The notes: generated from the sequence alone by a model not told the origin. 64,000 nt of DNA from Chitinophagaceae bacterium (GCA_016721385.1 JADKIE010000002.1:806001-870000), one strand, 5' to 3'. Counted from the first letter of the stretch, positions 9,430 to 19,493 are shown. Numbers and translations are program-made.

Positions 9430-10695
9430 ATGAGCTCAAGTAAACTAAGCCAATTAGCCGAAACATTAATCGGTAGCGAAATAGTTAGATTAGGTGCAGA
9501 GATAAAAGAAAAAATTAAACAGGGTAATAAAATTTACAACTACACTATTGGAGATTTTGACTCATCTGTTTTTCCCATACCACAAGCCCTGGAGGAAGAA
9601 ATAATAAAGTCCTTTAAACAACATAACACTACCTATCCACCAGCCGAAGGAACGCTTGAGTTAAGAGAAGCAGTTTCAAAATTTATTTTAGACAGAGAAG
9701 GCATTCAGTTTTCAACAAGTGAAATACTAATTGCTGCAGGCGGCAGACCGCTTATTTACTCGGCATTTAGAGCTATAGTAGATAAAGAAGATAAAGTTAT
9801 TTATGCTGTACCAAGCTGGAACAATAATCACTATGTACACTTTACCGAAGGTGAGCATGTAGTTATTGAAAGCAAGCAAGAAAATAATTTTATGCCTACG
9901 GCCGAAGAAATAAAACAACATATTAACGGAGCTACATTATTAGCGTTATGCTCTCCGCTAAACCCTACCGGCACTGCGTTTACAAACGAAGAATTAACGG
10001 CAATATGCAATTTGATTATAGAAGAAAATGAACGAAGAGGTGATTATGAAAAGAAGTTGTATTTAATGTACGATCAAATTTACTGGACACTAACGTTTGG
10101 TAATACCGAGCACTATAATCCGGTAAGCATTCATCCTAAAATGAAAGAATACACTATTTTTATAGATGGTATCAGTAAAGCTTTTGCGGCAACAGGCGTA
10201 CGTGTTGGCTGGGCACTTGGGCCGGCCAATGTTATTAATAAAATGAAAGCTATAAATAGCCATGTAGGTGCCTGGGCACCCATGGCCGAACAAAAGGCCG
10301 TTGCCAATTATCTTTTACAAACCGAAAATATCAACGCATATTTTAATCATTTTAAAGCCGAGGTTGATGAACGCCTGAGAAGAATTTATGTTGGTTTTCA
10401 ACAATTAAAAGTAGAAGGATTTGATGTAGATGCCATTGCACCACAAGCAGCGATTTACCTTACAATTCAGGTAAACCTTGCAGGCAAAACAACGGATACT
10501 CATAAATGCCTGGAAACCCAAAGCGATGTTACTGCTTATTTGCTTAACGAAGCCAAATTAGCTGTTGTGCCTTTTTATGCTTTTGGTGCCAGCCGAAGCA
10601 GTAGCTGGTACAGGCTAAGTGTAGGCACTTGTAAAAAAGAAGAAATTGATGAAATGTTGGGAATGTTAAAAACAGCCTTAACTAAACTATCCTAA
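9430..10695 (+). CDS. PLP-dependent class I/II aminotransferase
   Basis: A 421-residue fold-type I aminotransferase. Visible features are the substrate-side segment YTIGDFDSSVFPIP, the cofactor segment AAGGRPLIYSAFRA, CSPLNPTGTAFTNEEL, the Asp-x-x-Tyr region MYDQIYWTLTF and the Schiff-base lysine in DGISKAFAATGVRVGW, with the C-terminal Arg in SSSWYRLSVGTC. It is closest in appearance to aspartate-type aminotransferases, but the amino donor cannot be assigned. It has its own promoter-like element and no plus-strand partner. Its stop overlaps the convergent small gene by four bases. Confidence 0.85.
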   Translation: MSSSKLSQLAETLIGSEIVRLGAEIKEKIKQGNKIYNYTIGDFDSSVFPIPQALEEEIIKSFKQHNTTYPPAEGTLELREAVSKFILDREGIQFSTSEILIAAGGRPLIYSAFRAIVDKEDKVIYAVPSWNNNHYVHFTEGEHVVIESKQENNFMPTAEEIKQHINGATLLALCSPLNPTGTAFTNEELTAICNLIIEENERRGDYEKKLYLMYDQIYWTLTFGNTEHYNPVSIHPKMKEYTIFIDGISKAFAATGVRVGWALGPANVINKMKAINSHVGAWAPMAEQKAVANYLLQTENINAYFNHFKAEVDERLRRIYVGFQQLKVEGFDVDAIAPQAAIYLTIQVNLAGKTTDTHKCLETQSDVTAYLLNEAKLAVVPFYAFGASRSSSWYRLSVGTCKKEEIDEMLGMLKTALTKLS

Positions 10696-10940
10696 TTTTT
10701 GCAGTTTAAAAAAACAAAAGGTTTTGTTTGTTTTTGTCTTAAAAAAGTACGCAAAGCAAGAGGTTTATTAATTACACGGTACTTGTTTATGTTAATAATT
10801 TCGTGTGCAGCTACCAAATTATTAACTCGCTCCACGGTACACAAAAGTGCATGCAGTTGCTCTACCTCATACTCAATAGCTTTAGGAGGCATAATTGTTT
10901 CGTTAAACAAAACCAATAATTCTCTGTTCGGTTGCTTCAT
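10692..10940 (-). CDS. Small hypothetical protein
   Basis: 82 residues starting MKQPNRELLVLFNETIMPP, mixed helical composition and no membrane segment or known motif. It lies 15 bases downstream of a small lipoprotein gene on the same strand, suggesting a two-gene unit, and converges on the aminotransferase. A plus-strand open frame covers the same bases but has poor composition, so I prefer the minus one. Function unknown. Confidence 0.5.
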   Translation of the reverse strand: MKQPNRELLVLFNETIMPPKAIEYEVEQLHALLCTVERVNNLVAAHEIININKYRVINKPLALRTFLRQKQTKPFVFLNCKN

Positions 10941-10955
10941 GCTAAACTCAACAAA

Positions 10956-11081
10956 TTAGTAACCAACCATACCTTGCTTATTAGGACAACCGCATTGGCT
11001 TTTTTTTGATGAAGAACAGCCGGTTGCCAAAACACTTACAATAATGGCTAATAACAATGTAATTTTAAATAGATGTTTCAT
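10956..11081 (-). CDS. Very small lipoprotein (41 residues)
   Basis: The minus frame from ATG at 11081 reads MKHLFKITLLLAIIVSVLAT then GCSSSKKSQCGC and ends at 10956. A basic start, a hydrophobic stretch and the lipobox A-T-G-C are typical of an exported lipoprotein. The mature part is only about 18 residues with two further cysteines. Small cysteine-bearing lipoproteins of this size are common in Bacteroidetes and have no known function. Confidence 0.6.
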   Translation of the reverse strand: MKHLFKITLLLAIIVSVLATGCSSSKKSQCGCPNKQGMVGY

Positions 11082-11138
11082 ACTTTTCAGTTACCAAATT
11101 AAACTATTTTCATAAATATTTATTGTATTGTTTAAACT

Positions 11139-12152
11139 TTGGCACTAAAATTTAACATATTAAACGATAAAGCAACCGTTTTGGTTGCCCCACTAGATTG
11201 GGGTTTGGGGCATGCTACCCGTTGTATTCCAATAGTTAACGATTTAATTAAGGGTGGGTATAAAGTAATTATTGCCGCCTCTGCACAAACCGAAGTATTA
11301 TTAAAAAAAGAGTTTCCGCAACTTCTTTTTTTACAATTACCCGGCTACAATATTAGTTACACCAAAAACAAATTTTGGTTACCACTAAAAATACTTCAGC
11401 AATTGCCTAAAATATTTTATGCTATAAAAACCGAAAATAAATGGCTTCAACAAAAAATTGATGAGCAAAAAATTGATGCAGTAATTTCGGATAACAGGCC
11501 AGGTCTATATTCTAAAAAAGCAAAATGTATTTATATTACACATCAACTAACCATTAAAGCAAAATTATCTTTTATAGAAAATTGGTTACAAAAAATACAT
11601 TACAAGTATATAAATAAATTTAGCGAATGCTGGATACCCGATTACGAAGGAGAAAATAATTTAGCCGGCGACTTATCGCACCCCCAAAAATTGCCAAAAA
11701 CACCCGTTCAATATATTGGCCCATTAAGCAGGTTTGTAAAAAAAGAATTACCTGTTATTTATGATGCAGCAATAATACTTAGCGGACCAGAGCCGCAACG
11801 CACTATTTTTGAAAACATTATTTTAGCTCAAATAAAACATACAGCAAAAAAACTTGTTTTGGTAAGAGGTTTACCAAACCAACCTTCAAATAAAAAAATG
11901 AACTACCCAAATGTTGTGTGTTATAATTTTTTAAATTCAGAGGAATTAAATAATCTACTATTTCAGGCAAAAATAATTATTTGCCGAAGCGGTTATAGCT
12001 CAATAATGGATTTGGAGGCAGTACAAAAAAAGGCAGTTATTGTTGCCACGCCGGGCCAAACAGAACAAGAATATTTAGCAAAAACATTAGCACAAAAAAA
12101 CAAGCATATTATTGCTTACCAAAACAATTTTGACCTGCTGAAATATATTTAA
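11139..12152 (+). CDS. Glycosyltransferase of the GT28/MurG-like type
   Basis: About 337 residues with VLVAPLDWGLGHATRCIPIV near the N-terminus (the glycine-rich acceptor loop of GT-B enzymes), a central ISDNRPGLYSKKAKCIYITHQ, and the donor-binding end CRSGYSSIMDLEAVQKKAVIVATPGQTEQEYLA. This resembles UDP-sugar transferases related to MurG but is not MurG itself. The only start available in frame is TTG at 11139; no upstream ATG is in frame, so the true N-terminus is uncertain. It is convergent with the GT2 gene, with abutting ends. Confidence 0.7.
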   Translation: MALKFNILNDKATVLVAPLDWGLGHATRCIPIVNDLIKGGYKVIIAASAQTEVLLKKEFPQLLFLQLPGYNISYTKNKFWLPLKILQQLPKIFYAIKTENKWLQQKIDEQKIDAVISDNRPGLYSKKAKCIYITHQLTIKAKLSFIENWLQKIHYKYINKFSECWIPDYEGENNLAGDLSHPQKLPKTPVQYIGPLSRFVKKELPVIYDAAIILSGPEPQRTIFENIILAQIKHTAKKLVLVRGLPNQPSNKKMNYPNVVCYNFLNSEELNNLLFQAKIIICRSGYSSIMDLEAVQKKAVIVATPGQTEQEYLAKTLAQKNKHIIAYQNNFDLLKYI

Positions 12153-13359
12153 CTATAAACCAAAACTTTCTCCTCTGTCATCTTTATTATAGCTGCTTAC
12201 AATACTTTTTGTGTTTGCTAAATGAAAACGCTTAACAATGTTGTTGGGTAATTGCATTGTTAGTTCAATAATTTTTGAAACAGATAAATGATTTTGGCAA
12301 AATACAATAGCCGTGTTTTTATTTATTAAAGAGCTGATTTTATCAATACTTCCAATGGTGTTGTTTGTATCGTTGCTAAAAACGCTAACTCTACCTAAAA
12401 CAGGTTCATTATGTTTGGAAAGGATTTTTGCAACACCGGCATAATATTCTTCACTTGCAATAACGATATTAATTTCTTTTTTTAAAGAATGGTTTTTGCT
12501 TCTTTTAAAAACACTTGAAATGATTGCCAAACCAGCTCGTAAGCGAATTCCGGCGTTAATTAAAAATGTAAAAAATGCAGCGTTACTTCCTTTATAATGC
12601 TTATGCACAAACAAACTCATTGCATTGTAAAATAATTTTACATAGTTAAGGCTGCCCTTTTTAGTGCTTTCGCCTTTAAAGTGAATAATTGTTGTAGTGG
12701 CTAAGTAAAAATTTTTATAACCGGCTTTTTGTATTCTGTAACTTAAATCAACATCTTCGCCATACATAAAAAAATGCTTCATCAAAACTACCCACTTTGC
12801 TTAATACTGTTTGCGGCACCATCATAAAAGCTCCGGCCAAAACATCTACCTCATGCGTATTATTGTTGGATAAATGCCCCAAATGATACTTTGCAAATAT
12901 TTTTGATTTTGGAAACAAACCTGCAAGCCCCATCATTTTATACAGCGATGTTGATGGAGACGGAAAAGACCTTTTGCTTTCTTTTAAAAAACTTCCGCTA
13001 CCGTCAATCATTTTAACACCTATAGCACCTGCAGGTTTATTTTTATTAAAAAAAGAAATACATTTTTCAAACGTGTCTTCGGCAACAATAGTATCGGGGT
13101 TTAAAAACAAAACATATTCTCCCGTAGCTTTTTTAACAGCAATATTGTTTGCTTTAGCAAAGCCTGTATTTTCTTCTTGCCATATAAATTGTACTTGTGG
13201 AAAAAGCGGCTTTAAATATGTTTTACTACCATCAGAGGAGTTATTATCTACCACAAAAATCTCGGCCTTAATATTTGAACACGCCATCAATACAGATTGC
13301 AGGCATTGTTCTAAAAAATGCTTAACATTATAGTTTACTATAATTACAGAGAGTTGCAA
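12153..13359 (-). CDS. Family 2 glycosyltransferase, rhamnosyltransferase-like (frameshifted)
   Basis: The first frame from 13359 gives MQLSVIIVNYNVKHFLEQCL, VVDNNSSDGS, FLNPDT (metal-binding Asp) and ends after FDEAFF. The second resumes with FMYGEDVDLSYRIQKAGY, the ED-x-D-L-S-x-R motif that follows directly in GT2 rhamnosyltransferase-like enzymes. Seven T near 12768-12775 where six would keep the frame explains the split; this is one of few insertions rather than losses in the window. Full length is about 400 residues with an extra C-terminal segment of about 100 residues of unknown role. It probably acts on the cytosolic face in surface-sugar assembly. Confidence 0.8.
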
Positions 13360-13457
13360 ATGCTGGCTGTTATTGAAATGCGAATTACGGCCTTTTTAGT
13401 CACTATACAAAAAGATGAAATGCCGATAATTGTGATAAAACCCTATGTAGCTTCGTT

Positions 13458-14870
13458 TTATAAAATACTCTGTTCATGCCGTATCACATTATTGGGGTCG
13501 TATAATTTTTTTATTGCTTGCAGTTTAGGTAAATTGTTTCCGTAGTATAATTGCAAACTGTTTTTAAAATTAATATCGGGGTAATTGCGATATTGAACAG
13601 AAATATTATTACTACTAAATAATTGCTGTATCTCTTCAAACTTTTCCATGGCTTTTTTGCTTTGTAAACTTGTTTCCCAATACGTTTGTAACTCCGAAAA
13701 ATATGTAAAAGCTCTGTGCGGAAACGAAGATTGTTTTTCTAAATCGGCATTTTGTACATAACCGCCAACAGTATTTACCTGATATATCATTCCCGGAGTA
13801 TTTATAACCTTTTGCAAAACCTCTTCAATAAATGGCTCTATTTCATCAAAACTTTTATACAACCCTGCAGATGCGTTTTTAAAATTCATGGGAAATTGCC
13901 TGCCGTAATACGTTTTTAATGCAGTAGCTAAAGGCTGCGCCGCTGTTTTAGTGGTGGTTTGAGAGATTGCAGAAAGCTTAGTAATAAAATTTTGTACAGC
14001 AGGAGTATTTTTACTTGTATTAGTTAGTAAAACATAAACCGTTTTGCCGTTTAATAAACAAGCCGAAAAACAATGGTTGGGTAATTGTTTGGTTTCTTGA
14101 AACCATACTTTAAAAATTTCTTTTGCTTTTTGTGCCGTTGCATTTCGTGTTTTAAAGCGAATGCTTTGCATTGTTTTAGGCGCTTTGTGTACTTTAAATT
14201 TTAACTCGGTTACAATCCCAAAATTGCCGCTGCCGCCACCTTTGCAAGCCCAAAGCAAATCGTTATTATTTACAGATGTTACAATATTTCCCATGCCATC
14301 TACCATAGTTACATCTAAAAGGCTATCACATGTTAAACCAAACAGCCGGCTCATTAAACCATATCCGCCACCAACTACTAAACCACCAATAGCAACACCT
14401 GCACAGCTGCCGCCGGGTATAATTTTTTGTTTGGGCAACAGCTCATTATAAAGGTTGGCCAATTTACAACCCGGCCCAACTTTTATAGTATAATCATCAG
14501 TCCATTCAATACTACTTAGCTCCGAAAGGTTAATAACCATGCCGCCATTATTACAACTAAATCCCTCCATACAATGGCCTCCGCTTTTTACTGCAACCGG
14601 TAGCTTATTGGCAATGGCATAATTTACAGCTTCGGCTACACCGGCAGTTGTTTTACACACAGCAATAATTTGAGGAAATTTATCTATGCGTTTATTAAAA
14701 CCTTTACGCAAATCATTATACTTTGCGTCTGTTTTTTTATAGTATGTAACATTGTCGTTAGAGTGCATAGCATCAACTTCACAAAATTGGCTAAGCATTG
14801 CTGCCAATGGCTTTGTAGCCAGTGCTGCATTGGCTAATAAAACTGTTTTTAAAAAATCTTTTCGTTGCAT
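13458..14870 (-). CDS. FAD-linked oxidoreductase of the berberine-bridge (BBE-like) type
   Basis: Start taken at MQRKDFLKTVLLANAALA (14870), which resembles a secretion signal; the frame opens six codons earlier. The FAD domain of the VAO/PCMH fold is clear: PVAVKSGGHCMEGFSCNNGGMVINLSEL has the His-x-x-x-G loop that in this family can hold FAD covalently, and GGSCAGVAIGGLVVGGGYGLMSR is the pyrophosphate-binding loop. The C-terminus YGNNLPKLQAIKKLYDPNNVI is the BBE domain, where YYG-N-L-x-L-x-x-I-K-x-x-Y-D-P is conserved. Substrate unknown. It is divergent from the inositol-phosphatase/thiL operon. Confidence 0.8.
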   Translation of the reverse strand: MQRKDFLKTVLLANAALATKPLAAMLSQFCEVDAMHSNDNVTYYKKTDAKYNDLRKGFNKRIDKFPQIIAVCKTTAGVAEAVNYAIANKLPVAVKSGGHCMEGFSCNNGGMVINLSELSSIEWTDDYTIKVGPGCKLANLYNELLPKQKIIPGGSCAGVAIGGLVVGGGYGLMSRLFGLTCDSLLDVTMVDGMGNIVTSVNNNDLLWACKGGGSGNFGIVTELKFKVHKAPKTMQSIRFKTRNATAQKAKEIFKVWFQETKQLPNHCFSACLLNGKTVYVLLTNTSKNTPAVQNFITKLSAISQTTTKTAAQPLATALKTYYGRQFPMNFKNASAGLYKSFDEIEPFIEEVLQKVINTPGMIYQVNTVGGYVQNADLEKQSSFPHRAFTYFSELQTYWETSLQSKKAMEKFEEIQQLFSSNNISVQYRNYPDINFKNSLQLYYGNNLPKLQAIKKLYDPNNVIRHEQSIL

Positions 14871-14917
14871 ATGTAAGATTGTAACCAAAACTACAAACTA
14901 AATCCTAAACGGAATAG

Positions 14918-14925
14918 TATCTTTG
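14918..14925 (+). promoter_or_regulatory. Bacteroidetes -7 promoter element before the inositol-phosphatase gene
   Basis: TATCTTTG fits TAnnTTTG exactly and ends four bases before the ATG at 14930. If used, the message would be almost leaderless or start at a later codon. No clear -33 TTG is seen. Confidence 0.4.
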
Positions 14926-14929
14926 CCGC

Positions 14930-15712
14930 ATGATAAAATCTACCTTATTTAATGCTATACAAACAGGAGCTGTAGAGTTAAAAAAATATTTTAATAATGC
15001 CGATTTAAAAATTAGCAATAAAGAAGGAATAAATAATTGGGTAACAGAGGCCGATCATGCCTCGGAAAAAGCAATAATTGAAGTAATAAAAACAAATTTT
15101 CCTTCTCATTTTATATTAAGCGAAGAAACCGGCGAAATAAAAACCAATAGCGAATATAAATGGATTATTGACCCAATAGATGGAACCATAAACTTTGCAA
15201 GCGGCATACCTATATGCTGTGTAAGTATTGCGGTAGAGAAAGATGGCGAAATGTTAATGGGCGCCGTTTACAACCCCTTTATGAGTGAAATGTTTTTTGC
15301 CGAAAGAGGAATGGGAGCAACTTTAAATGATACTAAAATAACTGTAACACAAAAGAAAGATTTAATACACAGTTGTTTGGTTACAGGTTTTCCCTACTCT
15401 TATTTAGATACAGAAAACGGGCCATTACAAGTGTTTGAAAAATTTATACGTAAAGGTGTACCGGTACGGCGTTTGGGAAGTGCGGCTATTGATTTGTGTT
15501 GGGTTGCTGCAGGCAGGTTAGATGGTTTTTACGAACATCATTTACAAGCATGGGATAGCGCAGCAGGTTTTTTAATTGTACAAGAAGCCGGAGGAAAAGT
15601 AACCGATTTTAAAGGAAACAAATACTCTCCTTATCAGCCACATATTGTGGCAACAAACGGAATTATACACGAAGATTTACTGGGAGTAATTAATAACAAA
15701 AAAACTTTATGA
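14930..15712 (+). CDS. Inositol monophosphatase family protein
   Basis: A 260-residue Mg-dependent phosphatase. Metal-site motifs are present in order: NWVTEADHASEKAI, LSEETGE, WIIDPIDGTINFASGIP (the D-P-x-D-G-T motif) and the C-terminal AWDSAAGFLIVQEAGG. Likely substrates are inositol-1-phosphate or related sugar phosphates; a 3'(2'),5'-bisphosphate nucleotidase is less likely. It overlaps thiL by four bases (ATGA), indicating translational coupling. Confidence 0.9.
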   Translation: MIKSTLFNAIQTGAVELKKYFNNADLKISNKEGINNWVTEADHASEKAIIEVIKTNFPSHFILSEETGEIKTNSEYKWIIDPIDGTINFASGIPICCVSIAVEKDGEMLMGAVYNPFMSEMFFAERGMGATLNDTKITVTQKKDLIHSCLVTGFPYSYLDTENGPLQVFEKFIRKGVPVRRLGSAAIDLCWVAAGRLDGFYEHHLQAWDSAAGFLIVQEAGGKVTDFKGNKYSPYQPHIVATNGIIHEDLLGVINNKKTL

Positions 15713-16737
15713 GCACACAAAGAACAGAAATTGCCTCACTGGGAGAGTTTGGTTTAATTGACCACTTAACAAAAAACAACGAAACAAAGCAATCGTCTAC
15801 CATTTTATCTGTTGGCGATGATGCTGCTGTTATTGACCATAGCGGTATGCAAACTGTACTGAGTACAGATTTATTGGTAGAAGGTATACATTTTGATTTA
15901 AGTTACACACCGCTAAAACACTTAGGCTATAAAAGTGTAGTGGTAAACCTAAGTGATATTTATGCAATGAATGCCACACCAACGCAAATTTTATTGAGCA
16001 TTGCCATAAGCAATAAGTTTAGCGTTGAAGCTTTGGATGAATTTTATGATGGTGTATATACAGCTTGCGAAAAATATAATGTTGATTTAGTTGGCGGCGA
16101 TACTACTTCATCACAAAGAGGATTTGTAATTAGCATAACGGCAATTGGCGAAGTGCCGCAAAATAAGTTTGTAAAAAGAGATGGTGCAAAACCCAACGAT
16201 TTAATTTGTGTAAGCGGCGATTTAGGCGGCGCATTTTTAGGCCTTACCATTTTAGAAAGAGAGAAACGAATATTTGAAGAAACCGGCGCACAACCCGATT
16301 TAGAAAATCAGGCATACATTGTTGGCCGAATGTTAAAGCCCGAAGCCCGAAAAGATGTAATTGAGTATTTTGAAGCTCATAAAGTAATGCCAACAAGCAT
16401 GATGGATATTAGCGATGGACTTAGCAGTGAATTGTTACATATTTGCAAGCAAAGCAATGTAGGCTGTGTATTGTACGAAGATAAAATACCTTTTAATGAA
16501 GACAGCAAAGCTTTTGCATACAAATTAGAACTTGACCCTACAGCTTGTGCATTAAGCGGAGGCGAAGATTATGAGTTACTCTTTACCGTTAGCCAGGCCG
16601 ATTACGAAAAAATAAATGAAAACAATGGCCTCAGCATTATTGGATATATTACCGAAGCTGCCGAAGGTAAAAATATAATAACCCGGGGCGGCAATAAACA
16701 TGAATTAGTAGCCCAAGGCTGGAATCACATGAAATAA
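15709..16737 (+). CDS. thiL: Thiamine-monophosphate kinase
   Basis: 342 residues. ThiL phosphorylates thiamine monophosphate to the active cofactor thiamine diphosphate. Family landmarks are GEFGLIDHLT, SVGDDAAVI (metal and ATP loop), STDLLVEGIHFDLSY, VVNLSDIYAMNATPTQILLSIAI, VDLVGGDTTSS, CVSGDLGGAFLGL, MDISDGLSSELLHIC and ALSGGEDYELLFTV. Complete and of normal length. Second gene of the operon begun by the inositol-phosphatase-family gene. Confidence 0.95.
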   Translation: MSTQRTEIASLGEFGLIDHLTKNNETKQSSTILSVGDDAAVIDHSGMQTVLSTDLLVEGIHFDLSYTPLKHLGYKSVVVNLSDIYAMNATPTQILLSIAISNKFSVEALDEFYDGVYTACEKYNVDLVGGDTTSSQRGFVISITAIGEVPQNKFVKRDGAKPNDLICVSGDLGGAFLGLTILEREKRIFEETGAQPDLENQAYIVGRMLKPEARKDVIEYFEAHKVMPTSMMDISDGLSSELLHICKQSNVGCVLYEDKIPFNEDSKAFAYKLELDPTACALSGGEDYELLFTVSQADYEKINENNGLSIIGYITEAAEGKNIITRGGNKHELVAQGWNHMK

Positions 16738-16743
16738 AAATAC

Positions 16744-18270
16744 ATGATTAATTTTTTTGGTTACAGGCATTTGTACATTGTTCAACAGTTGTGGCGTCGC
16801 ATTACGTTCATCTGTTGTACTGCAATTTTGCTTTACTCATGCACTGCTACCAAAAACTACAATCCCAATAAAAACTATTCTAAACAGCAATTACAACAAG
16901 ACTATGCTTTACTGAAAAATATTTTGCAGAAAAAACATCCTGCACTATACTGGTACACCGGCAAAGATAGTATGGAGTATTATTTTGAAAAATACAACAA
17001 CGCTATTAAAGATAGTATGACAGAACATGAGTTTGGCTGGAAAATATTAGCGCCGTTAATTAGCAATATACACTGTGGACATACCAGCTTTATGATGAGT
17101 AAAGCATATAACAAATGGGTAAATAATAAACGATTGCCATCTTTTCCATTATTTTTTAAAATATGGAGCGATACCATGGCTGTAACAGGTAACCTTAACC
17201 GTAAAGACTCTGTTTTTAAACGAGGCACAATAGTTACGGCAATTAACGGCAAAAAAAGCGGAGAAATTATTAGCGATATGTTCAATTATCTATCGGAAGA
17301 TGGGCAAGCTAATAATGTAAACTATATACGCCTTAGCAGCAATTTCCCTTACTACCATCGTAATATATATGGATTGCGTAAAAAATACGATGTAGAGTAT
17401 ATTGATAGCATTGGAAAAAAAAGCAACATAAAATTATCATTGTTTGAACCACCTAAAGACACATCAAAAAAAGCAACTATTACACAGTTGGTTAAAAAGC
17501 CTAAAAAACCAACAAAAGAACAAAGATTATTGGCGGCCAGATCTTTAGCTATTGACACAGCCAATAACACAGCCATAATTACACTTAATACTTTTAGCAA
17601 TGGCAAGCTTCGTACTTTTTTCAGGCAAACATTTAAATACATAAAAAAAACAGGCATTAAAAATGTTGTGCTGGATATAAGAAGTAATGGCGGCGGAAAA
17701 ATTAATTTATCTACCTTACTTACAAAATATGTAAGCAGGCAACCGTTTAAAATTGCCGACACAGCGTATGCGGTGGCAAAATCATTAAAGCCATATACAA
17801 AGTATATTAAAGGAGGTTTTTTTAACAACATTGGGCTTATTTTCTTTGTTAAAAAAAGAGATGACGGCAATTACCATTTTGGATATTGGGAGCGTAAATT
17901 ATTTAAACCCAAAATAAAAAACCATTTTGACGGTAATATGTATGTGCTTACAAACGGCCAAACATTTTCTGCATCCTCTTTATTTTGCAATACCGTAAAA
18001 GGGCAGCAGGGGATTACATTAGTGGGAGAAGAAACCGGTGGCGGATGGCATGGTAACAGTGGTATTTTAATACCCGATATTACGTTGCCCAATACAAAAT
18101 TAAGGGTACGATTACCATTGTTTAAATTAGTACAATACAATCATGTACCTAAAAATGGTACAGGTGTTATACCTGATGTGTATGTGCCTACCAGCTACGA
18201 TGCATTGCTAAAAAGTACCGATAAAAAAATGCAGTTAGTGATGGAAATGATAAAAAATAACAGGCAATAA
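16744..18270 (+). CDS. S41 family peptidase lipoprotein
   Basis: 508 residues. A hydrophobic stretch ends in L-L-Y-S-C (Cys33), a lipobox, so the protein is probably anchored outside the cytoplasm. The C-terminal half is an S41 (CtpA-like) core: NVVLDIRSNGGGKINLS, GNMYVLTNGQTFSASSLFC with the nucleophile Ser of this family in TFSASS, and GEETGGGWHGNSG. A PDZ-like segment (RGTIVTAINGKKSGEI) precedes it. It starts six bases after thiL on the same strand and may be read through from it, though the functions are unrelated. Confidence 0.8.
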   Translation: MINFFGYRHLYIVQQLWRRITFICCTAILLYSCTATKNYNPNKNYSKQQLQQDYALLKNILQKKHPALYWYTGKDSMEYYFEKYNNAIKDSMTEHEFGWKILAPLISNIHCGHTSFMMSKAYNKWVNNKRLPSFPLFFKIWSDTMAVTGNLNRKDSVFKRGTIVTAINGKKSGEIISDMFNYLSEDGQANNVNYIRLSSNFPYYHRNIYGLRKKYDVEYIDSIGKKSNIKLSLFEPPKDTSKKATITQLVKKPKKPTKEQRLLAARSLAIDTANNTAIITLNTFSNGKLRTFFRQTFKYIKKTGIKNVVLDIRSNGGGKINLSTLLTKYVSRQPFKIADTAYAVAKSLKPYTKYIKGGFFNNIGLIFFVKKRDDGNYHFGYWERKLFKPKIKNHFDGNMYVLTNGQTFSASSLFCNTVKGQQGITLVGEETGGGWHGNSGILIPDITLPNTKLRVRLPLFKLVQYNHVPKNGTGVIPDVYVPTSYDALLKSTDKKMQLVMEMIKNNRQ

Positions 18271-18334
18271 GCAATTGGCAAAGATGAAATTAAAAACAAT
18301 CTGCGGCATCTGCGAAATTGGCGGAAGATACTAA

Positions 18335-19123
18335 TTATACCAACCTAAACTCATCCCTATCTTTCCAAAAAGGAAAGTTGCCTCTTACTTCATTTAAATA
18401 ATCTTTTGATATCGTAATAGTATTTACATCTTCCTCATCTGCCATGTGGTAAAGTACTTGCCCCAAAGGGTCAATTACCAAACTATTGCCACTATGATAA
18501 ATATTATTACCATCTACACCAACACGGTTTACGCCTATTACATAACATTGATTTTCTATAGCTCTGGCACAAAGCAAAGTTTTCCAGGCATGGCTGCGTT
18601 TTTCGGGCCAATTGGCAACATAAATTAATACATCATACTCAACCTCACTGCTTTTATTTTGCTGCCTTGCCCACACAGGAAATCGTAAATCGTAACAAAC
18701 CTGTAAATTTATTTTAAAGCCCTTTACCTGCGCTATTAAACGTTTGTTGCCTGCCGTGTAAAATTTATCTTCTTTCCCAAAAGCAAATAAATGGCGTTTA
18801 TTGTAATAGCCATATTGCCCGTTGGGTAACATCCAAATTAAGCGATTATAATAATTGCCTTCTTCCTCAATAATAATGCTGCCTGTTAATACAATTTTAT
18901 TTTGGGTGCTTACTCTTTTCATCCATGCAACGGTTTCTCCATCCATTGTTTCGGCAAAAAGGCCGGGTTGCATACTAAAACCTGTACTAAACATTTCGGG
19001 GAGTATTACAACTTCTGTATCATCTGCAATGTTGTTAATTTTTTGCTCTAAATCGTATAAATTGGCCTCTTTGTTTTCCCAAACAAGATTGCTTTGTATA
19101 GTGGTTATGGCAAGTGTACTCAT
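18335..19123 (-). CDS. Nitrilase-superfamily amidase (omega-amidase/YafV-like)
   Basis: 262 residues from the ATG at 19123 (MSTLAITTIQ); the frame opens 22 codons earlier but that part is not family-like. The Glu-Lys-Cys triad is visible: ILPEMFSTGF, YYNKRHLFAFGKE and LQVCYDLRFPVWARQ. This arrangement, with Asp-Leu-Arg after the Cys, fits the C-N hydrolase clade of omega-amidases that hydrolyse 2-oxoglutaramate or 2-oxosuccinamate; the exact substrate is inferred. Convergent with the S41 gene. Confidence 0.85.
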   Translation of the reverse strand: MSTLAITTIQSNLVWENKEANLYDLEQKINNIADDTEVVILPEMFSTGFSMQPGLFAETMDGETVAWMKRVSTQNKIVLTGSIIIEEEGNYYNRLIWMLPNGQYGYYNKRHLFAFGKEDKFYTAGNKRLIAQVKGFKINLQVCYDLRFPVWARQQNKSSEVEYDVLIYVANWPEKRSHAWKTLLCARAIENQCYVIGVNRVGVDGNNIYHSGNSLVIDPLGQVLYHMADEEDVNTITISKDYLNEVRGNFPFWKDRDEFRLV

Positions 19124-19274
19124 AAATTGGTAGTACGAATGTACAAATTGAAAACGAGTTTTTTTGAAAGGTTGGCAACCCTTTGCCAACGCAATAAAAT
19201 TTTCATTCTATCGTTTCCGTTTAATACATTTTACTTTTTGGGTTAAAATCCCAAGCCAATAAAAACTAAATAGT

Positions 19275-19397
19275 ATGATGGCAATAATAAAAAACATAAT
19301 AACTAAGCTTTTACAAAGTCCTGATATTTATCCTATTAAGTACTATAAAAAGCATAAAAGGTATCATCGCCATTGGCAAACGCCGTTGGTAAAATAA
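19275..19397 (+). CDS. Possible small basic protein (40 residues)
   Basis: ATG at 19275 opens a 40-codon frame beginning MMAIIKNIITKLLQSPD and ending in a His/Lys/Arg/Tyr-rich tail. It lies in the 439-bp gap between the amidase and helicase genes. No motif is recognised; the basic tail hints at nucleic-acid binding, but a chance frame is possible. Confidence 0.3.
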   Translation: MMAIIKNIITKLLQSPDIYPIKYYKKHKRYHRHWQTPLVK

Positions 19398-19493
19398 AAT
19401 AGCTTCGGAATTTACTGAACACTAATCAGCAAAAACACTCTTGACAATGCCTGAGTGTACGTATTATTTTTAATGTTCAAAAATCCAATGTTT

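Noticed and set aside
9216..9443. 75-codon plus-strand open frame between the ClC gene and the aminotransferase
   Set aside because: Overlaps the aminotransferase start in another frame and has no protein-like composition or start signal; it covers the promoter region.
10699..10959. 86-codon plus-strand open frame opposite the small gene at 10692-10940
   Set aside because: Antisense to the better minus-strand frame, which pairs with a small lipoprotein gene and ends neatly against the aminotransferase.
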